Assembly (NCBI RefSeq): GCF_902813185.1
Contig: NZ_LR778301.1
Location: forward strand, 3,762,001-3,826,000
Reading direction: 5' to 3'
DNA length: 64,000 nt
From: Denitratisoma oestradiolicum
GTDB taxonomy: Bacteria; Pseudomonadota; Gammaproteobacteria; Burkholderiales; Rhodocyclaceae
Part shown: piece by piece, positions 10,754 through 19,181 of the stretch
How the letters are laid out: the number at the start of each line of letters is the position of its first letter
Position numbering within the stretch: position 1 is the stretch's first letter
The notes under the pieces: generated by a model
Told to the model about the DNA's origin: nothing
Database searches by the model: none
What the model saw: the letters and a program-made list of their open reading frames with translations, nothing else
Translations under genes and position numbers: made by a program

Positions 10754-11785
10754 GTGCAGCTTCGTCCCGAGCAACTCGCCGGCCATTTGCAGAAGCCCCT
10801 GGCGCCGCTGTATGTGGTCCATGGGGACGAGCCGCTGTTGACCATCGAGGCGGGGGATGCGATCCGGGCGGCGGCCCGGGCCCAGGGGTTCGAGGACCGG
10901 GAAGTGCTCACCGCCGGTCCGGGCTTTCGCTGGGACGAGCTGTACATGGCCGCCGGCAATATGTCCCTGTTCGGCGGCGCCAAGCTGATCGACCTGCGTA
11001 TTCCCTCGGGCAAGCCGGGACGGGACGGGGGCGAAGCCCTGCAACGCTATTGCGGCACCCTGGGGCCCGGCGTGGCCACCCTGATCAGCCTGCCCCTCTT
11101 GGACTGGCAGGTGAAGAAGGCGGCCTGGTTCACTGCCCTGATGGAATCCGGCGTGGTGCTGGAATGCAATGCTCCGCCCCTGCCTCAGTTGCCGGACTGG
11201 ATCGCCGGCCGCCTGGCCCGGCAGCAGCAAAGCGCCCCCCGGGAAGCCCTGGAGTTCATCGCCAATCATGTGGAAGGCAACCTGCTGGCGGCCCATCAGG
11301 AAATCCAGAAGCTGGCTCTGCTGCACCCGGCCGGCGCCCTGAGCCTGGAACAGGTGGAGGACGCGGTGCTGGACGTGGCCCGCTTCGACGTGGACAAGCT
11401 GCGGGCTGCACTGCTGGCTGGCGATCTGGCCCGTTGCGGGCGCCTGCTGGACGGCCTGCGGGCCGAAGACACAGCACCGCCCCTGGTGCTCTGGGCCCTG
11501 ACCACCGAGACCCGGTCCATGGCCCAGGTACGCGGTGCCATGGACCGGGGCCTGCCACCCGAGGCCGCCCTGAAGGAAGCCAAGGTCTTCGGCCCCCGCC
11601 AGGGACCGGTACGGGCCGCCGCCCAGCGGGTGCCCGCCGCCACGGCCCGCGCCGCCCTCTTGCAAGCGGCCCGTATCGACCGCATGATTAAGGGCATCGT
11701 CAGCGGCGATATCTGGGACGAGATGCTGCAAATGGCCTTGAAGCTCTCCCGGAACGCCCCTGGTCCCAGGCCCGCTTCTCGCTGA
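10754..11785 (+). CDS. holA: DNA polymerase III delta subunit
   Basis: A 343-residue clamp-loader subunit that opens the beta sliding clamp. The N-terminus MQLRPEQLAGHLQKPLAPLYVVHGDEPLL is characteristic, as are NMSLFGGAKLIDLRIP (the beta-clamp-binding region) and the C-terminal collar helices (QAARIDRMIKGIVSGDIWDEML). The start is a GTG. The order lptE-holA-proA matches other betaproteobacteria. All domains are present and the length is normal. Confidence 0.95.
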   Translation: MQLRPEQLAGHLQKPLAPLYVVHGDEPLLTIEAGDAIRAAARAQGFEDREVLTAGPGFRWDELYMAAGNMSLFGGAKLIDLRIPSGKPGRDGGEALQRYCGTLGPGVATLISLPLLDWQVKKAAWFTALMESGVVLECNAPPLPQLPDWIAGRLARQQQSAPREALEFIANHVEGNLLAAHQEIQKLALLHPAGALSLEQVEDAVLDVARFDVDKLRAALLAGDLARCGRLLDGLRAEDTAPPLVLWALTTETRSMAQVRGAMDRGLPPEAALKEAKVFGPRQGPVRAAAQRVPAATARAALLQAARIDRMIKGIVSGDIWDEMLQMALKLSRNAPGPRPASR

Positions 11786-11831
11786 AGAGACCGGATTTTT
11801 GATCGCCCCCCGAGGGTGAACTGGATAAGCA

Positions 11832-13088
11832 ATGAACATCACCACATACATGGAACAGGTCGGCCAGGCCGCCCGCGCCGCCTCCCACGCCACGGCGAAG
11901 GCCTCCACCGCCGCCAAGAACACCGCCCTCTTGGCCATGGCCGCCGCCATCCGCCGCGACTGCGCCGTGCTTCTGGCCGCCAATGCCGAGGATCTGGCCC
12001 AGGCCCGGCAGGAGGGTCTGGACGCGGCCATGATCGACCGCCTGACCCTCACCGCCAAGGGGGTGGAAGCCATGGCCCAGGGCCTGGAACAGGTGGCGGC
12101 CCTGCCCGATCCGGTGGGGGAGATCACCGACATGAAGCGCCGCCCCACGGGTATCCAGGTGGGCAAGATGCGGGTGCCCCTGGGCGTGGTGGGCATCATC
12201 TACGAAGCCCGGCCCAATGTCACCGCCGACGCCGCGGCCCTGTGCCTCAAGTCCGGCAACGCCGCCGTGCTGCGCGGGGGCAAGGAAGCCCTGCGGGCCA
12301 ACCAGGCCATCGCCGCCTGCGTCCGGGAAGGCCTCAAGGCAGCCGGCCTGCCCGAGACCGCCGTGCAGGTCATCGAGACCACGGACCGGGAAGTGGTGGG
12401 CCGGATGATCGCCCTGCCCGAATACATCGACGTGATCGTGCCCCGGGGCGGCAAGGGCCTGATCGAACGCATCTCCCAGGGCGCCCGGGTACCGGTGATC
12501 AAGCACCTGGACGGCAACTGCCATGTCTATGTGGATGAGGCCGCCGATCCGACCAAGGCCCTGAAGATCGTCGAGAACGCCAAGACCCAGCGCCTGGGCA
12601 CCTGCAACACCACCGAATCCCTGCTGGTGGCCCGGGCCGTGGCGGGCAGCCAATTGCCGGCCATCGCCCGGATGCTGCTGGACAAGGGCGTGGAAATCCG
12701 CGGCTGCGAGGAAACCCGCAAGCTGGTGCAGGAGGCCAAGGCCGCCACGGAGGAGGACTACTACACCGAATACCTGGCTGCCATCATCTCGGTCAAGGTG
12801 GTGGCGGGCGTGGACGAGGCCATCGCCCACATCAACAAGTACTCCTCCAAGCACACCGAGTCCATCGTCACCGAGAACTACAGCCACGCCATGCGCTTCC
12901 TGCGGGAGGTGGATTCCAGCTCGGTGATGGTGAATGCCTCCACCCGTTTCGCCGACGGCTTCGAGTACGGCCTGGGCGCGGAAATCGGCATCTCCACCGA
13001 CAAGTTCCATGCCCGCGGCCCCGTGGGTCTGGAGGGGCTCACCAGCCAGAAGTGGATCGTGCTGGGAGACGGCGAGGTACGGAGCTAA
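11832..13088 (+). CDS. proA: gamma-glutamyl phosphate reductase
   Basis: A 418-residue NADPH-dependent enzyme of proline biosynthesis that reduces gamma-glutamyl phosphate to glutamate-5-semialdehyde. ALDH-superfamily motifs are visible: [35 protein letters not shown] (truncated here by description to the start of the nucleotide-binding region) and [13 protein letters not shown] with the catalytic Cys. The C-terminus [19 protein letters not shown] is typical. It starts 46 bases after holA and is probably co-transcribed with it. A GGTGAACTGGAT stretch precedes the ATG. No proB is nearby. Confidence 0.97.
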   Translation: MNITTYMEQVGQAARAASHATAKASTAAKNTALLAMAAAIRRDCAVLLAANAEDLAQARQEGLDAAMIDRLTLTAKGVEAMAQGLEQVAALPDPVGEITDMKRRPTGIQVGKMRVPLGVVGIIYEARPNVTADAAALCLKSGNAAVLRGGKEALRANQAIAACVREGLKAAGLPETAVQVIETTDREVVGRMIALPEYIDVIVPRGGKGLIERISQGARVPVIKHLDGNCHVYVDEAADPTKALKIVENAKTQRLGTCNTTESLLVARAVAGSQLPAIARMLLDKGVEIRGCEETRKLVQEAKAATEEDYYTEYLAAIISVKVVAGVDEAIAHINKYSSKHTESIVTENYSHAMRFLREVDSSSVMVNASTRFADGFEYGLGAEIGISTDKFHARGPVGLEGLTSQKWIVLGDGEVRS

Positions 13089-13268
13089 TGGAAACGCTCG
13101 CCCCCCTTCGCCCCCCTCCGGGGGGTTCGAGTCGGCTCGCTGCGCTCGATGTCACGGGGAGCTTCGTAGCATCACCGAACGATTTGCGGCTGGCGCCGCG
13201 TTCCGCTTTTCCTTGTCCCACAGGGATTTCCTTCGGTCAGGTCGGCCCGGCGGAAAAGCTGTTTTTCC
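13089..13268 (+). repeat. dispersed 180 bp intergenic repeat, copy 1
   Basis: The gap between proA and ogt is filled by an element that matches, in inverted orientation, the gap at 40960-41143. Shared blocks in order are CCCCCCTTCGC, a G-run, the CGCTGCGCTCGA / CGCTACGCTCGA segment, TCACGGGGAGCT, a small GC hairpin, and the best-conserved core CCCACAGGGATTTCCTTCGG followed by TCAGG and CGGCCCGGCGG. It contains no gene. Confidence 0.8.
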
Positions 13269-13769
13269 ATGTTGATCACTGACGACTCCTGGCAGGCCGT
13301 CATCGCTGCGCCGGGCTTCAACCTGGGGCTGCGTTGCAGCGCCGATGAGATTCTCGGCATCGACTACCTGCCCTCGGGGCCGGAGCAGGCGCCACGGCTG
13401 CTGCTGGCCCGGGAGACGGTGGGGCAGCTGCGGGCCTGGCTGAAGGACCCTGCCTTCGACTTCACCCTGCCCCTGGCACCGGCCGGAACGCCCTTCCAGC
13501 GTCGGGTCTGGGACCAGATCAGCAGCATCCCCCTGGGGCAGACCCGCAGCTACGGCCAGATCGCAGCCCTGCTCGGCAGCGGCCCCCGCGCCGTGGGCGG
13601 CGCCTGCGGCGCCAACCCCTATCCGGTGGTGGTGCCTTGTCATCGCGTGCTGGCGGCCGGTGGCGGCCTGGGAGGCTTTGCCAATGCCCGGGGTGGTTTC
13701 CTGCTGGACGTGAAACGCTGGCTGTTGCGCCACGAAGGCTGGCAAATCCCCGATCAACGGGCCGGATGA
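13269..13769 (+). CDS. ogt: methylated-DNA--[protein]-cysteine S-methyltransferase
   Basis: A 166-residue suicide repair protein that takes O6-alkyl groups from guanine. The acceptor motif is PVVVPCHRVLAAGG with the active Cys. The upstream helix-turn-helix region FQRRVWDQISSIPLGQTRSYGQIAALLG and the asparagine hinge (CGANPYP) are intact. It has only the methyltransferase part, without an Ada-type regulator domain, so Ogt-like is the right name. Its TGA overlaps the xerD ATG. Confidence 0.92.
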   Translation: MLITDDSWQAVIAAPGFNLGLRCSADEILGIDYLPSGPEQAPRLLLARETVGQLRAWLKDPAFDFTLPLAPAGTPFQRRVWDQISSIPLGQTRSYGQIAALLGSGPRAVGGACGANPYPVVVPCHRVLAAGGGLGGFANARGGFLLDVKRWLLRHEGWQIPDQRAG

Positions 13770-14671
13770 ATCCGTCCGATGCTGCCCTGCTGGACGAGTT
13801 CGTGGACGCCCTGTGGTTGCAGGATGGCCTGGCCAAGAACACCCTTGCCAGCTATCGCAGCGACCTGACCTTGTTCGCCACTTGGCTGTCCCCCCGGGGT
13901 CGCCCCTTGATGGCGGTGAGCGAGGCTGACGTGAATGCCTACCTGGCCCATCTCCACACCCAACCCAAGCCCCCCAAACCCGCCAGCCAGCGCCGCCTGC
14001 ATACGGTGCTGCGCCGCTTCTACCACTGGCTGCTGGATCAGGGCCGCATCGGCATCGATCCCCTGCTCAACGTCCAGGCACCCTTGCCCGGCACCCGCTT
14101 TCCCAAGACCCTCTCGGAGCGCAATGTGGAGGATCTGCTGGCGGCCCCGGACGTGGATACGCCCCTGGGCCTGCGGGACCGAGCCTTGCTGGAGCTGTTC
14201 TATGCCACGGGCCTGCGGGTAACCGAGCTGGTCGGCTTGCGGCTGTTCGAGATCAGCCTTAACGACCGGGTGGTGCGTGCTCTGGGCAAGGGCGCAAAGG
14301 AAAGGCTGATCCCCATGGGCGACGTGGCCGCCGAATGGCTGGAGCGCTACCTGCGCGAAGGACGCCCGGCCCTGCTGGGCAACAAGACCTGCGACGAGGT
14401 CTTCGTCACCCGCCGGGGCGGGGGCATGACCCGCCAGATGGCCTGGGTTCTGATCAAGAAATACGCCCTGCTGGCCGGCATTCCCCGGGAGCGCATCTCT
14501 CCCCACGTGCTGCGCCATGCCTTCGCCACCCACCTGCTCAACCACGGCGCCGACCTGCGGGTGGTGCAACTGCTGCTTGGCCACGCCGACATTTCCACCA
14601 CCCAGGTGTACACCCATGTCGCCCGGGAAAGACTCAAGCAATTGCACCAGCAGCACCATCCCCGGGGCTAG
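13766..14671 (+). CDS. xerD: site-specific tyrosine recombinase XerD
   Basis: A 301-residue tyrosine recombinase that resolves chromosome dimers at dif with XerC. The N-terminal SAM-like core-binding domain (LLDEFVDALWLQDGLAKNTLASYRSDL) is followed by the catalytic domain. The catalytic set is visible as ATGLRVTEL (Arg), KGAKERLIP (Lys), SPHVLRHAFATHLL (His, Arg), LLLGHADISTTQVYTHV (His and the nucleophilic Tyr). The ATG at 13766 overlaps the ogt stop (ATGA). It is close to XerD rather than to phage integrases. It is a housekeeping gene, not evidence of a mobile element. Confidence 0.93.
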   Translation: MNPSDAALLDEFVDALWLQDGLAKNTLASYRSDLTLFATWLSPRGRPLMAVSEADVNAYLAHLHTQPKPPKPASQRRLHTVLRRFYHWLLDQGRIGIDPLLNVQAPLPGTRFPKTLSERNVEDLLAAPDVDTPLGLRDRALLELFYATGLRVTELVGLRLFEISLNDRVVRALGKGAKERLIPMGDVAAEWLERYLREGRPALLGNKTCDEVFVTRRGGGMTRQMAWVLIKKYALLAGIPRERISPHVLRHAFATHLLNHGADLRVVQLLLGHADISTTQVYTHVARERLKQLHQQHHPRG

Positions 14672-14694
14672 CCAAGCCCCGGAGGATGCCGCGT

Positions 14695-14724
14695 TTGACA
14701 GTATCGACAGGGCCTCTCTATAAT
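14695..14724 (+). promoter_or_regulatory. sigma70 promoter of tandem tRNA-Lys genes
   Basis: Consensus TTGACA (14695-14700), an 18-base spacer, and consensus TATAAT (14719-14724). The first tRNA base is 16 bases after the -10 box. This is the best promoter match in the window. Confidence 0.9.
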
Positions 14725-14739
14725 CCGCGCCTCTTTTGT

Positions 14740-14815
14740 GGGTCGGTAGCTCAGTCGGTAGAGCAGCGGACTTTTAATCCGTTGGTCGCGAGTTCGAGTC
14801 TCGCCCGACCCACCA
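14740..14815 (+). tRNA. tRNA-Lys (anticodon TTT)
   Basis: A complete 76-base cloverleaf with GGGTCGG/CCGACCC acceptor stem, D-arm AGCTCAGTCGGTAGAGCA, anticodon loop CTTTTAA and GTTCGAGTC T-loop. The CCA end is encoded. It is the first of two tandem tRNA-Lys genes. Confidence 0.97.
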
Positions 14816-14822
14816 TGGAAAT

Positions 14823-14898
14823 GGGTTGTTAGCTCAGTTGGTAGAGCAGCGGACTCTTAATCCGTAGGTCCACAGTTCGAATCTGTGACAACCCACCA
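14823..14898 (+). tRNA. tRNA-Lys (anticodon CTT)
   Basis: A complete 76-base tRNA seven bases after the previous one. Acceptor stem GGGTTGT/ACAACCC, anticodon loop CTCTTAA giving CTT, encoded CCA. The D-arm and anticodon stem are nearly identical to the TTT gene, so one copy likely arose from the other. Confidence 0.95.
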
Positions 14899-15010
14899 AG
14901 AACACAGCAGTTGGCCCCGGTCGGTGACAGTAAGCCACCTTGTTCAGTGACATAGTTATTGCCAGGTAACGGGGAGAGTCCTTTTCCCTGGCAACGGGAG
15001 AAGTTGCGCC

Positions 15011-15481
15011 ATGGCATCGGTCAATAAAGTCATTCTGGTCGGCAACCTGGGCAAGGACCCGGAGGTTCGCTACGCGCCCAGCGGCGACGCCATCACCAAC
15101 ATCACCGTGGCCACCACCGACAACTGGAAGGACAAGGCCACCGGAGAGAAACGCGAAGCCACCGAATGGCACCGCGTTGTGTTCTTCGGCAAGCTGGCCG
15201 AAATCGCCGGCCAGTACCTGAAAAAGGGTTCCCAGGTGTATGTGGAAGGCAGCCTGCGCACCCGCAAGTGGCAGGACAAGGACGGCCAGGACCGCTACAC
15301 CACCGAAATTCGCGCCGACGCCATGCAGATGCTGGGACGGCGCGAGGGCATGGGCGGCGGCGATCAGGAATCCAGGAGTAGCGCCCCCCGCAGCAGCGCC
15401 CCAAGCCGACCGGCGCCGGCCCCCGCGTCCGCCCCCACGGGCGGCGGTCTGGGAGATTTCGAGGACGACATACCCTTCTGA
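15011..15481 (+). CDS. ssb: single-stranded DNA-binding protein
   Basis: A 156-residue SSB. The OB-fold ([60 protein letters not shown]) is followed by a flexible Gly/Ser/Pro/Ala linker and the acidic tip DFEDDIPF, which docks replication and repair proteins such as PriA. It follows the tRNA-Lys pair by about 110 bases and ends before a strong terminator. Confidence 0.97.
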   Translation: MASVNKVILVGNLGKDPEVRYAPSGDAITNITVATTDNWKDKATGEKREATEWHRVVFFGKLAEIAGQYLKKGSQVYVEGSLRTRKWQDKDGQDRYTTEIRADAMQMLGRREGMGGGDQESRSSAPRSSAPSRPAPAPASAPTGGGLGDFEDDIPF

Positions 15482-15508
15482 AGTACCTGGCAGCAGGAGG
15501 TCTACAAG

Positions 15509-15541
15509 ACCCGGCAGTCCCCTGTGGATGCCGGGTTTTTT
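15509..15541 (+). terminator. rho-independent terminator after ssb
   Basis: Stem ACCCGGCA / TGCCGGGT (15509-15516 with 15529-15536), a 12-base loop and a run of six T. It is 28 bases past the ssb stop. Confidence 0.9.
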
Positions 15542-15569
15542 GTTGGTACCCCGGCCCTGCGTAGGGAGG

Positions 15570-16400
15570 TCATGCCCCGGCGAAAAACCGCTCCCCGAGT
15601 TCTTCCAGTCCCAGGGTGTGCAGTATCTCGGCCAGACGTTCTGCGGGCCGTCGGCGGGGCAAGTCCTTGCGGATCGCGATGATCAGCTCGTTCTTCATGG
15701 AGTGCTCCCAGCCCACCAGCTCGGTCACGTTCACCTGATAACCATGGGACTCCAGTTGCAGGCAACGCAGCACGTTGGTGATGTGGCTGCCGAACTCCCG
15801 CGTGTGCAGCGGGTGGCGCCAGAGTTCGGTGAGGGCCGATCGCGCCAGGGACTGGCCCTTGTGCCTATTCAGCACAGCAGCCACCTCGGCCTGGCAGCAG
15901 GGCACCAGCACGATGTAGCGGGCCTGCTTTTCCAGGGCGAAACGGATCGTATCGTCGGTTGCCGTGTTGCAGGCATGCAGGGCCGTCACCACATCGATAC
16001 GTCCGGGCAACTGGTCCGAAGCGATGGAATCCGCCACCGACAGATTGAGAAAGCTCATGCCGCCGAATTCCAGCCGGGCCGCCAGATCCCGGGAGCGGAT
16101 CACCAGTTCGTCGCGGGTCTCGATGCCCCAGATATGTCCGGCGCCCGGCGGGTTCTTGAAGAACAGATCGTAGAGGATGAAGCCCAGGTAGGACTTGCCC
16201 GCCCCATGGTCCACCAGATGCACATCCGGGTGGCTCAATTGCACCGCCTTCAGCAGGGGCTCGATGAACTGGAACAGGTGATACACCTGCTTCAGCTTGC
16301 GCCGGCTATCCTGATTCAGCTTGCCCTCCCGGGTCAGGATATGCAGTTCCTTCAGCAGTTCGATGGACTGACCGGGACGGATGTCGTGGGTTTTGGGCAT
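15570..16400 (-). CDS. class I SAM-dependent methyltransferase (Methyltransf_32-like)
   Basis: A 276-residue methyltransferase. The SAM-binding motif I is LVDHGAGKSYLGFILYDLF and motif II is WGIETRDELV. The segments VVTALHACNTATDDTIRFAL and IVLVPCCQAEV are the hallmarks of the Methyltransf_32 group, related to eukaryotic GSTCD and TRM13-type proteins. The substrate is not known for bacterial members; RNA is plausible because of the TRM13 relation. It stands alone on the minus strand between ssb and dsbC. Confidence 0.75.
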   Translation of the reverse strand: MPKTHDIRPGQSIELLKELHILTREGKLNQDSRRKLKQVYHLFQFIEPLLKAVQLSHPDVHLVDHGAGKSYLGFILYDLFFKNPPGAGHIWGIETRDELVIRSRDLAARLEFGGMSFLNLSVADSIASDQLPGRIDVVTALHACNTATDDTIRFALEKQARYIVLVPCCQAEVAAVLNRHKGQSLARSALTELWRHPLHTREFGSHITNVLRCLQLESHGYQVNVTELVGWEHSMKNELIIAIRKDLPRRRPAERLAEILHTLGLEELGERFFAGA

Positions 16401-16481
16401 GACGTGGGCCGCTGGATGCGAATGGGAGAGCCTGAACCCGGGCGGAGGGCCGCCCGCGCTTGTTGCTGAAGGCTTACCGAC

Positions 16482-17189
16482 CTAGTTCAACGCCTTGAAG
16501 CGCTTTTCGATTTCCACTGGCTGCAGATAGCCCGGCGCGGAGTCGCCGTTGGCGAACATCAGGAAGGGCGTGCCGCGAATGCCGAAGCGCTGGCCCAGAT
16601 CCATGGTCTTGCGCAGGGCGCTTTCGGCATCGCACTTGGCCGCCGCCACCGGAGTCACGTCATTGGTCATCCAGTCAGTCCAGGCCTTGGCCCGATCCGC
16701 CGCACACCAGATGGCCCGGGCCTTGGCCTCCGAGTTTTCACCCAGCACCGGCAGCAGGAAAGTGTAGACGGTGATGTCCTTGAATTTCTGCAGATCCTTC
16801 GCCAAGCGCTTGCAATAGCCGCAATTGGGATCCTCGAAGGTCACCAATACGTTCTTGCCGGAACCCCGCACCACCTTGATGGCCAGCTCCAGGGGCAGCT
16901 TGGCGTACTGCTTTTGCAACCAGGCCGAGCGGCTCGCGGCGGAGACATTGTTCATGGTCTTCAGATCCACCATGGTGCCGAGGATGAAGTGGCTGGCCTT
17001 CTCATCCACATACATGGTCTGGCCGTCCACCAACACCTCGTAGATGCCGGGCATGGGAGAACGATTGATCTGGTCGACCGGGGCCTTCAGCTTGTCCTCG
17101 AAAGCCTTGCGAATGGTGGCTTCACCGCTCTGGGCAGAGGCGGCAACGGCAAGTACGGCGAGCAACAGGAACAGGGCAAAGCGTTTCAT
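16482..17189 (-). CDS. dsbC: thiol:disulfide interchange protein DsbC
   Basis: A 235-residue periplasmic disulfide isomerase. The signal peptide (MKRFALFLLLAVLAVAASAQ) is followed by the dimerisation domain (PVDQINRSPMPGIYEVLVDGQTMYVDE) and the thioredoxin-fold domain with the active site CGYC (residues 123-126) in FEDPNCGYCKRL. The cis-proline region is FGIRGTPFLMF. The ATG has a TTGGAG ribosome site. It is encoded just after a UbiH-type gene on the same strand, an arrangement also common in related bacteria. Confidence 0.95.
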   Translation of the reverse strand: MKRFALFLLLAVLAVAASAQSGEATIRKAFEDKLKAPVDQINRSPMPGIYEVLVDGQTMYVDEKASHFILGTMVDLKTMNNVSAASRSAWLQKQYAKLPLELAIKVVRGSGKNVLVTFEDPNCGYCKRLAKDLQKFKDITVYTFLLPVLGENSEAKARAIWCAADRAKAWTDWMTNDVTPVAAAKCDAESALRKTMDLGQRFGIRGTPFLMFANGDSAPGYLQPVEIEKRFKALN

Positions 17190-17206
17190 GGGGACTCCAA
17201 GGGAAT

Positions 17207-18364
17207 TCAGGACGCCAGGGCGTAGCGCACCAGCAGGTTCTTTATGACCGGCAAGCCGTTGGTCAGGTTCATGCCCAGATTACGCAACCGGGACAGGGGC
17301 GGGGATACCGGGGAAAAAAGTCGTTGCAGGCCATCGGTAACGGTTTGCAGGGCCACCACCTCTTCCTTGCGAGCCCGCTCATAGGCCCTCAGGAAAGCCA
17401 GAGCGCCGCAGTCTACATGGTCGGGCTTGGCGCAAAGCAAACGCGCCAGGGCCTGGGCATCCTGGAATCCCAGATTGATGCCGTGGCCCGACAGGGGATG
17501 AATGGTGTGGGCGGCATCGCCGATCAGGGCCAGGCGCGGCGCTATGCTGCTGGGCGAGCGCATCAGGCGCAGGGGAAAGGCGGCGGGAGGCGTGAGCAGG
17601 TGCAAGCCCCCCAGGGCATGGTTGCCCGCCTGCTCCACCCGGCGGCAGAACGTCGCCTCGTCCATGGCCAGCAATTCCCGGCCATGGGCTTCCGGGGTGG
17701 ACCAGACGATGGATATCCTCCGGCCCGGCAGGGGCAGATAGGCCAGCACGCCATCGGCGCGGAACCACTGGAACGCCTGATGACGATGTTCATGGTCGCA
17801 TTCGAAATTGGCCACCACCCCCAGTTGATCGTAGGGCTTGAAGGCTACCTCGATCCCGGCGGCCTGCCGGGTCCAGGAATCGGCCCCATCGGCGGCCACC
17901 ACCAGACCGGCACTCAGGCGCCGCCCGTCGGCCAGGGTCAGGATCGCCCGTTCCGGGCCGAATTCCAGGGCCTGGGGACGGCCAGGGCAAAACAGGCTGA
18001 CATTGGCCTGCCGCTTGGCGCTTTCCCACAACTCCCCCTGCATCAGGGAAGACTCGACGATCCAGGCCAGTTGCTCCGCGCCGGCATCGTAGGCGGAGAA
18101 GTCCAGCCGACCACCTTCGTCGCCTTGGACCACCATGGTTTCGATCGGACACAGACGCCCATGCTCCAGATGGCGCCAAGCCCCGATCTGATCCAGAAAG
18201 CGCACGTTTGCCGGGCTCACCGCATAAACCCGCGCATCCCAGCCCGCCGGGCGCACGGGCGCACGCCCCTCCACCAATGCCACGGACAGCCGGGACTGCC
18301 GCAGGGCCACCGCCAGGGACAAGCCGGCCAGTCCCCCGCCCACAATCGCAATATCAAAATCCAT
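17207..18364 (-). CDS. UbiH/UbiF/VisC-family FAD-dependent hydroxylase
   Basis: A 385-residue flavoprotein monooxygenase of the ubiquinone-ring hydroxylase family. It shows the Rossmann motif IAIVGGGLAGLSLAVAL, the mid-motif VVAADGADSWTRQ, and the FAD/ribityl motif LALIGDAAHTIHPLSGHGINLGFQDA. I start it at the ATG at 18364 (MDFDIAIVGG), which places the dinucleotide-binding fold at the N-terminus. The reaction would be one of the hydroxylations of the quinone ring in ubiquinone synthesis; which carbon (UbiH, UbiF or UbiI type) cannot be told from sequence alone. It overlaps no gene and probably forms an operon with dsbC. Confidence 0.87.
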   Translation of the reverse strand: MDFDIAIVGGGLAGLSLAVALRQSRLSVALVEGRAPVRPAGWDARVYAVSPANVRFLDQIGAWRHLEHGRLCPIETMVVQGDEGGRLDFSAYDAGAEQLAWIVESSLMQGELWESAKRQANVSLFCPGRPQALEFGPERAILTLADGRRLSAGLVVAADGADSWTRQAAGIEVAFKPYDQLGVVANFECDHEHRHQAFQWFRADGVLAYLPLPGRRISIVWSTPEAHGRELLAMDEATFCRRVEQAGNHALGGLHLLTPPAAFPLRLMRSPSSIAPRLALIGDAAHTIHPLSGHGINLGFQDAQALARLLCAKPDHVDCGALAFLRAYERARKEEVVALQTVTDGLQRLFSPVSPPLSRLRNLGMNLTNGLPVIKNLLVRYALAS

Positions 18365-18393
18365 CCTGGCATTGTCGCCGACCGCCCCTCGCC

Positions 18394-18423
18394 TTGACAA
18401 GGATTGGTCTGCGCAAGGATAAT
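18394..18423 (+). promoter_or_regulatory. promoter of tRNA-Met
   Basis: TTGACA (18394-18399), an 18-base spacer, then GATAAT (18418-18423), 16 bases before the tRNA start. It partly faces the divergent UbiH-type gene. Confidence 0.8.
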
Positions 18424-18439
18424 CCCGCCCCTTCGTCTT

Positions 18440-18516
18440 GGTGATGTAGCTCAGTTGGTTAGAGCGACGGATTCATAATCCGTAGGTCGAGGGTTCAAGT
18501 CCCCCCATCACCACCA
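18440..18516 (+). tRNA. tRNA-Met (anticodon CAT, elongator type)
   Basis: A 77-base tRNA with encoded CCA. The acceptor stem GGTGATG/CATCACC is fully paired, so it is not an initiator tRNA. The anticodon loop is TTCATAA. Ile2 tRNAs read by the same CAT anticodon are the alternative; the body looks more like elongator Met. Confidence 0.88.
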
Positions 18517-18518
18517 GT

Positions 18519-18560
18519 ATTCAAGCGGCTCTCCCTCGGGAGGGCCGTTTTCGTTTGGGC
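18519..18560 (+). repeat. left direct repeat of tRNA-Met island (contains terminator)
   Basis: This repeat begins ATTCAAGCGGCTCTCCCTCG and ends TTTGGGC. It includes the terminator hairpin of tRNA-Met (CGGCTCTCCC / GGGAGGGCCG then TTTT, 18526-18551). A second copy lies at 21715-21758, differing by a two-base insertion and two substitutions. The two copies bracket the hipBA/HEPN island. Confidence 0.82.
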
Positions 18561-18815
18561 CATGGCCCATGTCTGGCCCAAGCAAAATATTGTGGGGAGG
18601 TGATCGTTTTGGCACTGCCAGGGAACGGAGCCGAATCCACGCGGACTTCTTGGTGGTGGTCTTCATGATCCGTTCGTACTGTGACACAGCGGCGAGATTT
18701 GCGTATCGAGGAAAGAGAAAAAGCAACAATGGCCCCTCTTAAATTCTACTATTCCAAACCTTTACACAAAATAGCGACACATCTATCGTAAAAGTACTCT
18801 ATAGCAAACTTTTTA

Positions 18816-18844
18816 TTGACGACTCGAACTCTTCATCATATATT
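18816..18844 (+). promoter_or_regulatory. hipBA promoter
   Basis: TTGACG (18816-18821), a 17-base spacer, TATATT (18839-18844). The predicted start is about 25 bases ahead of the hipB ATG, in AT-rich DNA. Confidence 0.75.
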
Positions 18845-18870
18845 CCTAAATTAATGGACTTATATGTGAT

Positions 18871-18886
18871 ACACGATGAAACGTGT
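18871..18886. promoter_or_regulatory. putative HipB operator spanning the hipB start codon
   Basis: Perfect inverted repeat ACACG-N6-CGTGT. The ATG of hipB (18876) is inside the spacer. HipB-type antitoxins repress their own operon, so a palindrome at this place is a likely autoregulatory site. Confidence 0.5.
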
Positions 18887-19181
18887 CGTCAAGAAGCCTT
18901 TCCCCTCAGACCCGGAAATACTGACCCCAGCCCATTTGGGGCGGGCGATCCGAGCTGCGCGCACCCAATCCGGCCTAACGCAAGAACAAGCCGCACTGTT
19001 CTGCAATATGTCGAAGCAGACCTATGTGGGTATCGAGCTCGGCAAAGAAGGCACCGCCATCGGCAGCATCCTGGTGGTGGCCAAGAATATGGGGGTCGCC
19101 CTCTTCGTCGCCCCCAGCCGTCAACGGGACAAACTCAAAAGACAACTCAGCGCCCTGATGGTGACCTCGGATGAAGCTTGA
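18876..19181 (+). CDS. hipB: HipB-like Xre-family antitoxin
   Basis: A 101-residue helix-turn-helix protein. The Xre HTH is LGRAIRAARTQSGLTQEQAALFCNMSKQTYVGIELGKEG (residues about 20-60). The rest (VVAKNMGVALFVAPS) resembles the HipB C-terminal strand. Its stop lies 11 bases inside hipA, the usual toxin-antitoxin overlap. It should bind HipA and repress the operon. Upstream DNA is AT-rich with a good promoter and a palindrome over the start codon. It lies inside the island next to tRNA-Met, which points to horizontal transfer. Confidence 0.88.
   Translation: MKRVVKKPFPSDPEILTPAHLGRAIRAARTQSGLTQEQAALFCNMSKQTYVGIELGKEGTAIGSILVVAKNMGVALFVAPSRQRDKLKRQLSALMVTSDEA

Larger units (their letters stand above)
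18517..18875. other. AT-rich gap ahead of hipB
   Basis: A gap of 359 bases. It contains the tRNA terminator/left island repeat, then DNA with clearly lower GC than its surroundings from about 18730, then the hipB promoter. A minus-strand open frame running into the tRNA 3' end was judged not to be a gene. Confidence 0.65.

Noticed and set aside
13766..14671. A phage or island integrase
   Set aside because: Length, motifs and context (with ogt) fit housekeeping XerD; it is 4.7 kb from the tRNA-Met island and not linked to it.
18508..18729. A 73-codon minus-strand open frame after tRNA-Met
   Set aside because: It runs through the terminator into the tRNA 3' end and has no convincing ribosome site.
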